Of a stretch of 37,843 nt of DNA, positions 29,643-36,766 are shown one piece after another. The position numbers and the translations under genes are program-made. The notes under the pieces are model-generated. The model was not told where the DNA came from. It ran no database searches and saw only the letters and a program-made list of their open reading frames with translations. Position 1 is the first letter of the stretch; the number at the start of each line of letters is the position of its first letter. Origin of the DNA: Lachnospiraceae bacterium (GTDB lineage Bacteria; Bacillota; Clostridia; Lachnospirales; Lachnospiraceae); contig JAQVCQ010000014.1 in the NCBI GenBank assembly GCA_028689715.1, positions 1 through 37,843 on the forward strand, in the 5' to 3' direction.

Positions 29643-32057
29643 TCACGATCCGCCTGTTTCCCGCAGCCATTCGTATTGCCAGCCGCCAGAACCGTATTCC
29701 GCTTCAAGCTCCTGAATACGGGCAATGCTCTCCTTGTCGGAGGAACCGACAAAGGCCAGCGTCTTGGGGCCAAGGGCAAGCTGCACTTGCCGTCTGCCGA
29801 GAGGCGAAACAACGTAGTAATCGCGCTTCGGTGTGGCGCGGGCGATAATGTTGATTTGGGTTTCATTCAGGCCCATGCCCACATAGAGTTCGCGTTGCGC
29901 TTCCTGTGTGGCCGTGATGTTGGGCAGGAATATTTTTGTCGGGCAGGATTCGGCCAGAACGTCAAGGATGCCGGAGTTTTTAGCGTCCGAAAGGCTTTGC
30001 GTGGCAAGGATTACCGCGCAATTCGCCTTACGCATGACTTTCAGCCATTCGCGTATTTTCACCCGGAATACCGGGTGGCCGAGCATGATCCAGGCTTCAT
30101 CAAGCACAAGGATTGTCGGCGTTCCGTCCAGTGACGTTTCAATGCGGTGAAAGAGATAGGTCAGAACCGGAATCAGGTTTTTGTCGCCCAGGTTCATCAA
30201 ATCCTCAATTTCAAAGACCATGAACGGAGAAAGCGTCAGATCGTCCGTATCCGCGTCCAGCAGCCGCCCCATTGCCCCTTGCGCGGTGTAGTGCTGGATC
30301 GCATCTTTAATCTGGTTATCCTGTACGATGTGGTAGAAGCTAGTCAGGGAGCGCAGATTGTCAGGCTGTGCCGACAAATCCAGCATGGCCGCGTGAATGG
30401 CGTTGCGGTGCAACGGCATGACCGTGATTTGCTGCAACTCCATGAGAGAAGCTATCCACTCTTCCGCCCAGGCCCGTTCCGCTTCGGAATCAATGCGCTG
30501 GAGCGGTGCAAAGGAAAGCTGGTCAGAATTGCCGATGTTATAGTGCGTCCCGCCGGAGCCGAGGCAGAGCGGGAACATGCTCATGCCCTTGTCAAAGGCG
30601 TAAATGCGGGAGTTTTCATAGCAGCGGAATTGCGCGGCCAGCGTTGCCAGCAACGTGGATTTACCCGCGCCTGTAGGCCCGAAAATCAATGTGTGGCCGA
30701 GATCGCCCACATGAATATTGAACCAGAACGGCGTGGATTTATCCGTGGTCAGCACGGCCAGGGGCCGGGAGTTCGGCGGATAGAACGGGCAGGGGCAGAC
30801 GGGTGAACCCGTCCAGACCGAAGCCAGGGGCAACAGGTCAGCCAGATTCAGCGTATTGACCATAGGCCGCCGCAGATTGGCGTATCCGTTGCCCGGATGC
30901 GTTCCGAGCCACGCTTCCAGGGCGTTGATGTTTTCGATCCGGCAGCCGAAACCAAGCGTCTGGATGTTCCGGCGCAGTTCCCGCGCCCAATCCTGCAACT
31001 GCTCCTGATTTTCGTGCATCAGGACGATGCAGGAAGTCAGGTAGCCAGCGCCCACATAGCCGCCCTGCACTTCGGTCAGGGCGGTTTCCGCGTCTTCGGC
31101 CATCAGCAGCGCGTCACGGTTGGCGCGGGCGTTGGGGTTGTTGAAGAACTGGTCAAGGAAGCGATACACCTGTTGCCGCCAGCCCTTACGGTAGGAGTCT
31201 ATTTCCTTTGTGGCATCGTATTGATCAAGGCAGATAAAGCGGGTCGAAAAGCGATACTCCAAAGGGAGAGATTCCAAATCCGCGAACATGGCCGGAAAGG
31301 ATTCTTGCGGCAGCCCGTCAATGGAAATCAGCGCAAGGTGCTTTCCGCCGAGCCGGGGGATGACTCCCCCGATCAAGTCATTGCTGGCGAGAAGGTGATC
31401 CAGGTACATGGGCTTTTCCGGCACCCGCAACGGATGCAGATCGCCGGAAACGCAATGCTGGATATGGAAGAGAAGGTCAGATTGCGTATAGGTTTCGCCT
31501 TCATCGGAATACGCTTCATATTCTGTGAGCCGTTGCATATGCAGAACCGAAGACAAAGCATCTTCCAGTTCTTCCAGGGTGTTTTGGAACTGCCCCAATG
31601 CTTTTTCCAGCACAGGGCTTGCCGCTGTTCCCGCCTGTACCTTGCCCGCCAGCTTCGCCGCTTCAAAGTTCGGCTTGTAAGTGACGGAAAAAACTGTACT
31701 GGTGCTGAAACAACGGTTCCCGCTGAAAAAAGCCCGGCGTTCATCGTCAATGAGCAGCGTCACCGGGTCAGGGAAATGGCCCTTATCCGGCGCGGGGTAG
31801 GCCCGGTGACTGCTACGGATGGAATCCACATGCAGCATCCAGCCCGTACCGAGCAGTCGGATCGCGTTATTGAACTGCGCGGATACAAAGGCCAACTCGT
31901 CAGGGGTGGAACTCGCCGTATCCTGCCCCCGGATTTCCCAGGCAGCCAGAAACGAGCCGTCTTTGTTGAGAATGACGCCCGGCGCGACCAGTGCGGCATA
32001 GGGGAGTAAATCCGGCAGACCTTTGGCCCTGGAGCGGTAGTCTTTGAGTTTCAGCAT
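29643..32057 (-). CDS. trbE: TrbE, VirB4-type T4SS ATPase
   Basis: An 804-residue ATPase that powers pilus assembly and transfer. The N-terminal domain covers about 1-400 (LKDYRSRAKGLPDLLPYAALV at the start, then SVTYKPNFEAAKLAGKV). The RecA-like C-terminal domain has Walker A GPTGAGKSTLLATLA (about 455-470) and Walker B PTILVLDEAWIMLGHP (about 643-658). These are followed by the ILATQSLSDAKNSGILD and GRRQVQLALGPKTLAFVG segments typical of TrbE/VirB4. The start overlaps the end of trbD by 7 bp. Length is within the usual range (800-850). Confidence 0.95.
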   Translation of the reverse strand: MLKLKDYRSRAKGLPDLLPYAALVAPGVILNKDGSFLAAWEIRGQDTASSTPDELAFVSAQFNNAIRLLGTGWMLHVDSIRSSHRAYPAPDKGHFPDPVTLLIDDERRAFFSGNRCFSTSTVFSVTYKPNFEAAKLAGKVQAGTAASPVLEKALGQFQNTLEELEDALSSVLHMQRLTEYEAYSDEGETYTQSDLLFHIQHCVSGDLHPLRVPEKPMYLDHLLASNDLIGGVIPRLGGKHLALISIDGLPQESFPAMFADLESLPLEYRFSTRFICLDQYDATKEIDSYRKGWRQQVYRFLDQFFNNPNARANRDALLMAEDAETALTEVQGGYVGAGYLTSCIVLMHENQEQLQDWARELRRNIQTLGFGCRIENINALEAWLGTHPGNGYANLRRPMVNTLNLADLLPLASVWTGSPVCPCPFYPPNSRPLAVLTTDKSTPFWFNIHVGDLGHTLIFGPTGAGKSTLLATLAAQFRCYENSRIYAFDKGMSMFPLCLGSGGTHYNIGNSDQLSFAPLQRIDSEAERAWAEEWIASLMELQQITVMPLHRNAIHAAMLDLSAQPDNLRSLTSFYHIVQDNQIKDAIQHYTAQGAMGRLLDADTDDLTLSPFMVFEIEDLMNLGDKNLIPVLTYLFHRIETSLDGTPTILVLDEAWIMLGHPVFRVKIREWLKVMRKANCAVILATQSLSDAKNSGILDVLAESCPTKIFLPNITATQEAQRELYVGMGLNETQINIIARATPKRDYYVVSPLGRRQVQLALGPKTLAFVGSSDKESIARIQELEAEYGSGGWQYEWLRETGGS

Positions 32058-32347
32058 TTGAACCCCCCGTTCACGCGCCAGCGGCTTGCCTTTGCCGGGT
32101 AAAACTCCTGTTGCTTGATATGCCGCAGCCAGACCCGGCTCATAATCGGGTCAGCCTTTGCCATACGCCGCAGTGCGAACACCGCCGCAATCCAAAAGCC
32201 GACTGCGGAAGTGACGGAAACGGCGGTCAGACCGCCCACGCCCACCAGCAGCGCGACCAGGGCGCTGGTCATAACCAGTTCCCGTTCCGCGCCGAGGATA
32301 TGGGCATGGCGGTGCAAAGATTGATGAATGGGGAGCGGACGGCTCAT
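32051..32347 (-). CDS. trbD: TrbD, VirB3-type membrane protein
   Basis: A 98-residue inner-membrane protein. After a short N-terminus (LPIHQSLHRHAHILGAER) come two close hydrophobic segments (ELVMTSALVALLVGVGGL and VTSAVGFWIAAVFALR), then a basic tail with KADPIMSRVWLRHIKQQEFYPA, a conserved TrbD feature. It partners TrbE in pilus assembly. The start overlaps the trbC stop (ATGA), and its end overlaps the trbE start. Confidence 0.92.
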   Translation of the reverse strand: MSRPLPIHQSLHRHAHILGAERELVMTSALVALLVGVGGLTAVSVTSAVGFWIAAVFALRRMAKADPIMSRVWLRHIKQQEFYPAKASRWRVNGGFKC

Positions 32348-32691
32348 ATAACCGCCCCGGAGAAGGAAAACACGCTGTTCACGATGCTGGCCGCGAAAGC
32401 GATAAAGGAAATCCCGAACACCACGGAGAGCAGCAGTTTGAAACCGCCGCTGATATCATCTTTATTCATAATAAAAATGACACCGCACAAGGCCATTGCC
32501 ACGATGCTGATCCATTTACCAGCCGGGCCGGTGATGGTGTTCACCACCCGTTCCAGGGGGCTGGAAAATTCCGTGATGCCGCCCGATGCGGCGGCAATGT
32601 CGGGAAAGCACAGGCAGAGCGCCAGAAAGCCGAAAACGGCGAAGCGGGAAAAAGAGACTTTACGAGAGGGAAGAAGATTGATTACGCGCAT
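32344..32691 (-). CDS. trbC: TrbC, VirB2-type conjugative pilin precursor
   Basis: A 115-residue prepilin. A long signal segment (FAVFGFLALCLCFPDIAAA) is followed by the mature pilin core with two hydrophobic helices (GKWISIVAMALCGVIFIMN and LLLSVVFGISFIAFAASIV). TrbC is cleaved and cyclised by TraF in RP4. I start at the ATG of 32691 with GGAG 6 bases upstream; an in-frame ATG at 32715 lies inside the Com-tail repeat. The start lies within the preceding com-like gene (32660-32875), so the two are translated from overlapping frames. Confidence 0.92.
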   Translation of the reverse strand: MRVINLLPSRKVSFSRFAVFGFLALCLCFPDIAAASGGITEFSSPLERVVNTITGPAGKWISIVAMALCGVIFIMNKDDISGGFKLLLSVVFGISFIAFAASIVNSVFSFSGAVI

Positions 32692-32875
32692 AACGATCTC
32701 CGTGGAGGCCGTCATGCGGCGCGGCGTTGGGGCTTATAGCCCGCAGGACGATTCTGCTTTTGCAGCGAGGACAATGAAGCTCGATTTCTCCGGCTTCAAT
32801 GTGGCCCTTTGCCAGAAGTTTGTTGCACTTCCCGCAGCGAAGATTGCCGGGGTCGTGCGGTTGTTCTGTTTTCAT
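32660..32875 (-). CDS. Com-like zinc-ribbon protein
   Basis: A 71-residue protein resembling Com, the small zinc-finger translational regulator of phage Mu. Four cysteines are arranged C14-x2-C17-x17-C35-x2-C38 (LRCGKCNKLLAKG, then LHCPRCKSRI), followed by VLRAISPNAAPHDG. Its ATG overlaps the trbB stop (GTATGA) and its last 32 bp overlap the start of trbC. In Mu, Com binds mom mRNA and opens its start site, so a role in trbC translation is conceivable but unproven. Its tail is the source of three more partial copies in front of traG, the Dam gene and topA. No mom gene is present. Confidence 0.8.
   Translation of the reverse strand: MKTEQPHDPGNLRCGKCNKLLAKGHIEAGEIELHCPRCKSRIVLRAISPNAAPHDGLHGDRYARNQSSSLS
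32686..32750 (-). repeat. Com-tail repeat copy 4 (within com, upstream of trbC)
   Basis: The 3' part of the intact com-like gene; it encodes LRAISPNAAPHDG and the GCCGCATGACGGC hairpin, then GGAG and the trbC ATG. It is the likely parent of copies 1-3. Confidence 0.8.
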
Positions 32876-33852
32876 ACCGCTTGATCCACCTTGTAGAGAT
32901 ACTCCGTTTTGTAGGTTTCCGTTTTCGGGTCAAAGCCGTCCACACGCAGGATGTTTGATATTTGCCGCCGATTGTCCGGAGTCTTTTCCATGAAGACCAC
33001 CAGATCAACCGCCCGGCCAATCAATTTCTGCTTGGGGCCAAGGCCCGCTTCCTCTACCAGTTCTTCCAGGCGGGGTAAGGCTTCTTCCGCGCTGTCCGCG
33101 TGAAATGTACCTATCCCGCCCGGATGCCCTGTGTTCCAGAGTTTCAGGAGTTCCAGGGCGGCGGCGTCCCGCACTTCGCCTATCAAAATGCGCTTGGGAG
33201 CGTAGCGCATACTGACCTTCGCCAACTTCCGCATATCAACGTCAGCTATGACCGATGTACGGAAAAATACGGCGTTGGGGCTTTTGGATTGCAGTTCCGC
33301 CGTATCCTCTATGATGATCAGGCGGTGTGACGGTGTGAGCGTGGAAACCGCGTCAATGACCGCGTTGACGAAGGTAGTTTTTCCGCTGGAGGTTCCGCCT
33401 ACCACCACAATGTTCCAACGCCGCAATACGGCATCATGGATGATCTCAATCACCCGCGCCGTGATGGAGCCGGAGGCCAAGTATTCTTGGAGGGTAAATA
33501 CCCGGCTGGCTTTTTTGCGGAGCGAGAACGAAGGACCGGGGCCGACAATCGGCGGAAACGTCCCTTCAAAGCGGGAACCATCCAGCGGAAATTCGCCTTC
33601 AACTATGGGGCTGCGTTCATTGACCGTCAGGTTCAGACCGCTTGCCACCTGGGAAAGTATCAATCGGCCCTTGGCTGGCTCAATGGTGCCAACACAATCA
33701 TGGTCTTGCCCGTACTTTTCAATCCACAGGGAGCCGTCAGGATTGAGCATAATTTCTATGACTTCCGGGTTTTCCAGCGCGTCTATAAAGACAGGCCCGC
33801 AGGAATGGCGCAGCCCGGCCAGCAGCCGGGGATCGTCACAGGCCCGCAGCAT
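32872..33852 (-). CDS. trbB: TrbB, VirB11-type traffic ATPase
   Basis: A 326-residue hexameric ATPase. Walker A is VVGGTSSGKTTFVNAV (about 149-164). RLIIIEDTAELQSKSPNAVFF (Asp box) and DVMR-like RILIGEVRDAAALELLKLWNTGHPGG (Walker B and His box) follow. It energises pilus biogenesis and DNA transfer from the cytoplasmic face of the membrane. It overlaps the traM stop (TGATG) and its own stop overlaps the com-like start, so translation is coupled. Length and motifs are typical. Confidence 0.95.
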   Translation of the reverse strand: MLRACDDPRLLAGLRHSCGPVFIDALENPEVIEIMLNPDGSLWIEKYGQDHDCVGTIEPAKGRLILSQVASGLNLTVNERSPIVEGEFPLDGSRFEGTFPPIVGPGPSFSLRKKASRVFTLQEYLASGSITARVIEIIHDAVLRRWNIVVVGGTSSGKTTFVNAVIDAVSTLTPSHRLIIIEDTAELQSKSPNAVFFRTSVIADVDMRKLAKVSMRYAPKRILIGEVRDAAALELLKLWNTGHPGGIGTFHADSAEEALPRLEELVEEAGLGPKQKLIGRAVDLVVFMEKTPDNRRQISNILRVDGFDPKTETYKTEYLYKVDQAV

Positions 33853-34328
33853 CAGCGCAACCCGCCCAGGACGAAGACCGCCACATTGAGCAGCGCCGAC
33901 ATGCCGACAATCACGGCGGCAAGGTAGACATTGCTCTTGAAGGTTTTGAGCGTGGCCGCGTGATCGTCAAAGACCTTGCGGATACCGTCAACCGAAGCCG
34001 AAGAAAGGCTTGTGGAAAGCTGGTTTACCGCCGTTTGTACGCCGGAAACATATTCATCGGTTTTTTCGGCCATGAGCCGGGTCAGCCCCTTTTCGTGCCG
34101 GGCCTGGAGTTTTTCCACTTCCGTCAGGTAGGCGTTGAGGATTGTTGCGATCATCAACGTGGCATCGTCTTTCGGCAGCATTACGTCATGGGCTTTGGAC
34201 ACCACGGAGCGGATCTGCTCCAGCGTGAGGCCCACGCCCGGCGTGTTGCCCAATTCCGTTTCAAGGGGAGTGGGAGCGTCCGCAGCCTGGGAAGCGGCGG
34301 CATCCGCAGATACAATTTCTTGTGACAC
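33852..34328 (-). CDS. traM: TraM-like conjugation protein
   Basis: A 158-residue protein similar in size and position to RP4 TraM (about 146). It is mainly helical (VGLTLEQIRSVVSKAHDVMLP, then ILNAYLTEVEKLQARHEKGL) and ends in one membrane segment (VYLAAVIVGMSALLNVAVFVL), so it is a tail-anchored inner-membrane protein. It lies in the traK-traL-traM order seen in RP4. It starts with GTG at 34328 after GGGGGAAG, 9 bp after traL. The molecular role of TraM is not well defined. Confidence 0.85.
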   Translation of the reverse strand: MSQEIVSADAAASQAADAPTPLETELGNTPGVGLTLEQIRSVVSKAHDVMLPKDDATLMIATILNAYLTEVEKLQARHEKGLTRLMAEKTDEYVSGVQTAVNQLSTSLSSASVDGIRKVFDDHAATLKTFKSNVYLAAVIVGMSALLNVAVFVLGGLR

Positions 34329-34337
34329 AGCTTCCCC

Positions 34338-35063
34338 CTACACCAGAGCCGCGTTGTTCACGGCTTCCACCAGTTCGTTCCGGTAGCGTTGCAGCCGGGA
34401 GCGCACCACTATGGACTGCCCGGAGTTGATCGCTGTTTCAAAGCTCTGCCGCTTGGCGAACACCGTTTCCAGGTCTTTGCCGATGGTGGCCTTGTTGCCT
34501 TGGGGGATGGTGATAATGGCGTGGAATTGCCCGGAAAATTCCTGATACACCTTAAATTCTTCAAAGGGCCGTCCATCCATAACGATTTCCCCGAAATAGG
34601 GGTTCAGCCACACCACAATAGGCGTTGCCGGAAAGCCGAGAGCCAGGGAGCGCAAACCGAGAACCGTATCCCCAATGGCTTGCCCGCCTGTAATGACCGA
34701 ATGGAAAAAGACGGAATGCCCGGCTTCTTCCAGAATGCCGATGATATTGTTTTCGTTGATATAACTGTTGAGAGCGAGGAAAGAAGAAGCGCCATTGTCA
34801 ACAATGACATGGGCTTCCTGGTCTTTTTCCATAATCGCGTCAATCAGCGTGTCAAACTGGCGGGGGTCAATATCACCGCTTTTCAGAATATCGAGGCACG
34901 TCACCTCAAATTCCTTGAATCCGGCCAGGGTAGCGTTCACCGGGTCAGTATCGAAGGCAGCGACTTTTTTGCCGAGCAGCCGCAACACCTGATACAGAAT
35001 GGACGCAATCATGGATTTGCCCACACCGCCCTTGCCTTGCTGAATGAAATGCACTGTTGCCAT
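34338..35063 (-). CDS. traL: TraL, ParA-like ATPase
   Basis: A 241-residue P-loop protein, the same length as RP4 TraL. It carries the deviant Walker A QGKGGVGKSMIA (about 8-19), AAFDTDPVNATLAGF, AHVIVDNGASSFLALNSYI and FFHSVITGGQAIGDTV, which match TraL closely. TraL is related to MinD/ParA ATPases and may help localise the transfer machinery or plasmid. AGGAG precedes the ATG at 35063. It lies between traK and traM in the RP4 order. Confidence 0.93.
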   Translation of the reverse strand: MATVHFIQQGKGGVGKSMIASILYQVLRLLGKKVAAFDTDPVNATLAGFKEFEVTCLDILKSGDIDPRQFDTLIDAIMEKDQEAHVIVDNGASSFLALNSYINENNIIGILEEAGHSVFFHSVITGGQAIGDTVLGLRSLALGFPATPIVVWLNPYFGEIVMDGRPFEEFKVYQEFSGQFHAIITIPQGNKATIGKDLETVFAKRQSFETAINSGQSIVVRSRLQRYRNELVEAVNNAALV

Positions 35064-35082
35064 TGGAAATACTCCTGTAGGG

Positions 35083-35436
35083 TTAAATTCCGTCTTCCAC
35101 GCTCATCTTGCGAGGATCGGGAAACGGTTCTTTGGCGGTATTGACGATCCGGGGGCCGGAGCTTGCGGGAGGTTTGGCGGCTGGCGGCGGTTGCCGTGCC
35201 GCTTGTGCGGGCGCAGGAGTGGTATTTTCTTGGGAGAACGGCAGCGGAGAGGGGTTTGCTATTCTTGCCGTGAGCTTACAGAAGGTGACATAGGCCATTG
35301 AGAGGCGCTTTTCTTCCAGCAGCTTTTCATAAATGATCCGTTTGCTGAATCCTTGGGACAACATGGACTCGATCTTTTCCAAACATCCAAGAATTTCCAC
35401 TTTTGCCATGCTGTGACGCAACGATTTACCGGACAT
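35083..35436 (-). CDS. traK: TraK-like oriT-binding protein
   Basis: A 117-residue protein with the plan of RP4 TraK. The N-terminal helical DNA-binding part (LEKIESMLSQGFSKRIIYEKL, then KRLSMAYVTFCKLTARI) is followed by a proline/alanine-rich tail (PAPAQAARQPPPAAKPPASS) . TraK wraps and bends oriT DNA to stimulate relaxase nicking. Here it is encoded about 27 kb from oriT, unlike RP4, where traK flanks oriT. Start at the ATG of 35436 with GGAG upstream, overlapping the end of the small HTH gene; an internal ATG at 35412 lacks a ribosome site. Confidence 0.8.
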   Translation of the reverse strand: MSGKSLRHSMAKVEILGCLEKIESMLSQGFSKRIIYEKLLEEKRLSMAYVTFCKLTARIANPSPLPFSQENTTPAPAQAARQPPPAAKPPASSGPRIVNTAKEPFPDPRKMSVEDGI

Positions 35437-35629
35437 GGTGTGCTCCGGTATTCTGCTGAATTTCTTGCAGTTTCACGGTAATCAGATTGGAAATTCGTGG
35501 CGGCAGTTCTTCTCCATGTCGAATTTTTCTACGAATATTCCTGTATTGTCTGTCGGAATATCCAAGGAAAAATGCGACCTTTTCATGCGATCCAATGATG
35601 CTAACAAGCAAATTAATGGCGTCATACAT
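35426..35629 (-). CDS. Small HTH-like protein at the head of the tra/trb operon
   Basis: A 67-residue basic protein. Residues about 13-45 look like a helix-turn-helix (SHEKVAFFLGYSDRQYRNIRR), related in style to phage Cro/YdaS-like regulators. It is the first gene of the minus-strand tra/trb operon and overlaps traK. The promoter region above it has two inverted TGTTCGTA motifs, and a related TACGAATA lies within the gene (near 35531). It is a good candidate for the repressor that binds these sites and the matching site before trbN. No ribosome site of note precedes the ATG at 35629. Function inferred. Confidence 0.68.
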   Translation of the reverse strand: MYDAINLLVSIIGSHEKVAFFLGYSDRQYRNIRRKIRHGEELPPRISNLITVKLQEIQQNTGAHHVR

Positions 35630-35646
35630 AGCTTTTTACCGTTTCC

Positions 35647-35695
35647 TGTTCGTAAGGATTTATCGCAAAATAACTACGAACATTCCTATAGACAA
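35647..35695 (-). promoter_or_regulatory. tra/trb operon promoter with inverted TGTTCGTA operators
   Basis: TGTTCGTA (35647-35654) and its exact complement TACGAACA (35675-35682) form an 8-bp dyad with 20-bp spacing. On the minus strand, TTGTCT (35690-35695) and TATTTT (35667-35672) with a 17-bp spacer make a reasonable -35/-10 pair, and one operator copy lies between them. The shared motif with 7873-7880 points to one regulator for both operons. Confidence 0.6.
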
Positions 35696-35753
35696 GGAAA
35701 GATTTTCCGGGTAGGGAAATTTTTAGAAAAAGATGTAGCCGATTGGAGGGAGC

Positions 35754-36059
35754 ATGGCTGGAGAAGATTATTCGCAACTTTTGGAACGGAAATTCGTTGA
35801 TATTGTCGCCATGCGTATGGAAGAGGACGGCTACAAGAAAGGCCAGTTCGCCGTAAAGGTCTGGCCGGAATTGTCCGGCAACGCGGCGGCAACCAAATGG
35901 GCGCAAATCCGCAGCAAGACGTACCACACGGGCAAGCCGCAGAGTGTCACCATTGCGGACGCCAGCCGTATGGCCTTGGCCTTGGGGGATGATCTCGGCT
36001 ACCTTTTGTCGGTTGCCAAAAGGGAAGTGGGTAAAGATATGAAAAAAGGCATCAAATAA
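35754..36059 (+). CDS. Hypothetical protein, possible regulator
   Basis: A 101-residue protein that I do not recognise. Residues about 28-62 (GQFAVKVWPELSGNAAATKW, then IRSKT) and 68-88 (IADASRMALALGDDLGYLL) are consistent with a degenerate XRE-like DNA-binding fold. GGAGGGAGC precedes the ATG. It is transcribed away from the tra/trb operon across a 124-bp divergent region containing the operator dyad, so it could be controlled by, or act on, the same sites. It forms a pair with the next small gene (15-bp gap). Confidence 0.65.
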   Translation: MAGEDYSQLLERKFVDIVAMRMEEDGYKKGQFAVKVWPELSGNAAATKWAQIRSKTYHTGKPQSVTIADASRMALALGDDLGYLLSVAKREVGKDMKKGIK

Positions 36060-36074
36060 TTATGGAGGCTTTGT

Positions 36075-36302
36075 ATGGAACGGCATGAGGACGCCGCATT
36101 GCGGGAATACGAGGAGAAGGCGCAGGAATTGCTTGATCTGACGATTGACCTTTGCGAAAGGCGAGTTTCCAAGGCTCCGAGCCGGGCAACCGCGCCGCGT
36201 GAAGCGTTGACGGCGGCGGCAATGTCCGTGCAGGGATCGGTTAATACCTTTTTGGCGGTAAACCGCCTGAAAGACGATTTTTGCACTCCAGAAGAAGAGT
36301 GA
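36075..36302 (+). CDS. Small hypothetical protein, paralogue of 10868-11062
   Basis: A 75-residue, highly charged helical protein. QELLDLTIDLCE (about 17-28) and TAAAMSVQGSVNTFLAVNR (about 46-64) correspond to blocks in the 64-residue protein at 10868-11062; the paralogue lacks the acidic C-terminal tail seen here (CTPEEE). GGAGG precedes the ATG. In both places the gene lies next to a putative regulator gene, so the family may act with such regulators. Function unknown. Confidence 0.65.
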   Translation: MERHEDAALREYEEKAQELLDLTIDLCERRVSKAPSRATAPREALTAAAMSVQGSVNTFLAVNRLKDDFCTPEEE

Positions 36303-36322
36303 TATTTTTTTACTCTCTTGCA

Positions 36323-36335
36323 TAGGAATTTCCTA
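36323..36335. promoter_or_regulatory. 13-bp dyad upstream of the Xis-like gene
   Basis: TAGGAATTTCCTA is a perfect palindrome around a central T, 45 bp before the Xis-like start. The half-site TAGGAA also occurs beside a TGTTCGTA motif at the tra/trb promoter (minus strand, 35682-35688). It may be an operator for the recombination module. Confidence 0.5.
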
Positions 36336-36379
36336 AGAAAATAGGCGTGAAAATGCCTGCAAAATAGAAGTTGTAACCT

Positions 36380-36766
36380 ATGGGACTCAAAGAATTACAA
36401 CAGGAATTTGGCTCACCTATGACAGTTTCTCAAGTCGCGGAGCTTTTAGGGGTTGACCGCCGAACAATTACGAAATATCCTGAATTGTACGGTGGCGTGT
36501 GGGTTGCACCAGGACGCCTACGGTTCTTTGAAAATCGCATAAGGGAAATACTGGATGCCAACACGATACCCAACAAAGGCGGGTGTGCAATGGCGGGCGG
36601 TGGTAAAGATCGACAAGAAAGTCGTAGCCACAAAGCTGTTCCCCAACGGATTGGAAGGGAAACGGGACGCCGCGAAGTGGGAAAGGGAAACAAGAGAACA
36701 AATGCTGGCGGAACAGACGACAGTGACCCCTACGGTTACGCCGACTGTTACGGAATGGGCGAATAG
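36380..36766 (+). CDS. Xis/AlpA-like HTH protein overlapping int
   Basis: The open frame encodes 128 residues, but only the first ~60 look like a protein: an excisionase/AlpA-type HTH (TVSQVAELLGVDRRTITKYPEL) and a wing (GGVWVAPGRLRFFENRIREIL). The rest runs out of frame over the first 212 bp of the integrase gene and is rich in Gly/Arg/Lys without clear structure. A small HTH gene just before a tyrosine integrase is usually the excisionase or integrase regulator. The ATG at 36380 lies in GTAACCTATGGGA, a sequence repeated beside attR; an internal ATG at 36419 is an alternative start. A real C-terminal extension or a disrupted stop cannot be told apart. Confidence 0.68.
   Translation: MGLKELQQEFGSPMTVSQVAELLGVDRRTITKYPELYGGVWVAPGRLRFFENRIREILDANTIPNKGGCAMAGGGKDRQESRSHKAVPQRIGRETGRREVGKGNKRTNAGGTDDSDPYGYADCYGMGE

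Noticed and set aside
31915..31930. TATCCTGCCC, very like the RP4 nic site
   Set aside because: It lies inside the trbE coding sequence without a flanking inverted repeat or neighbouring relaxase gene. The site at 7982-7994 has the full oriT structure.
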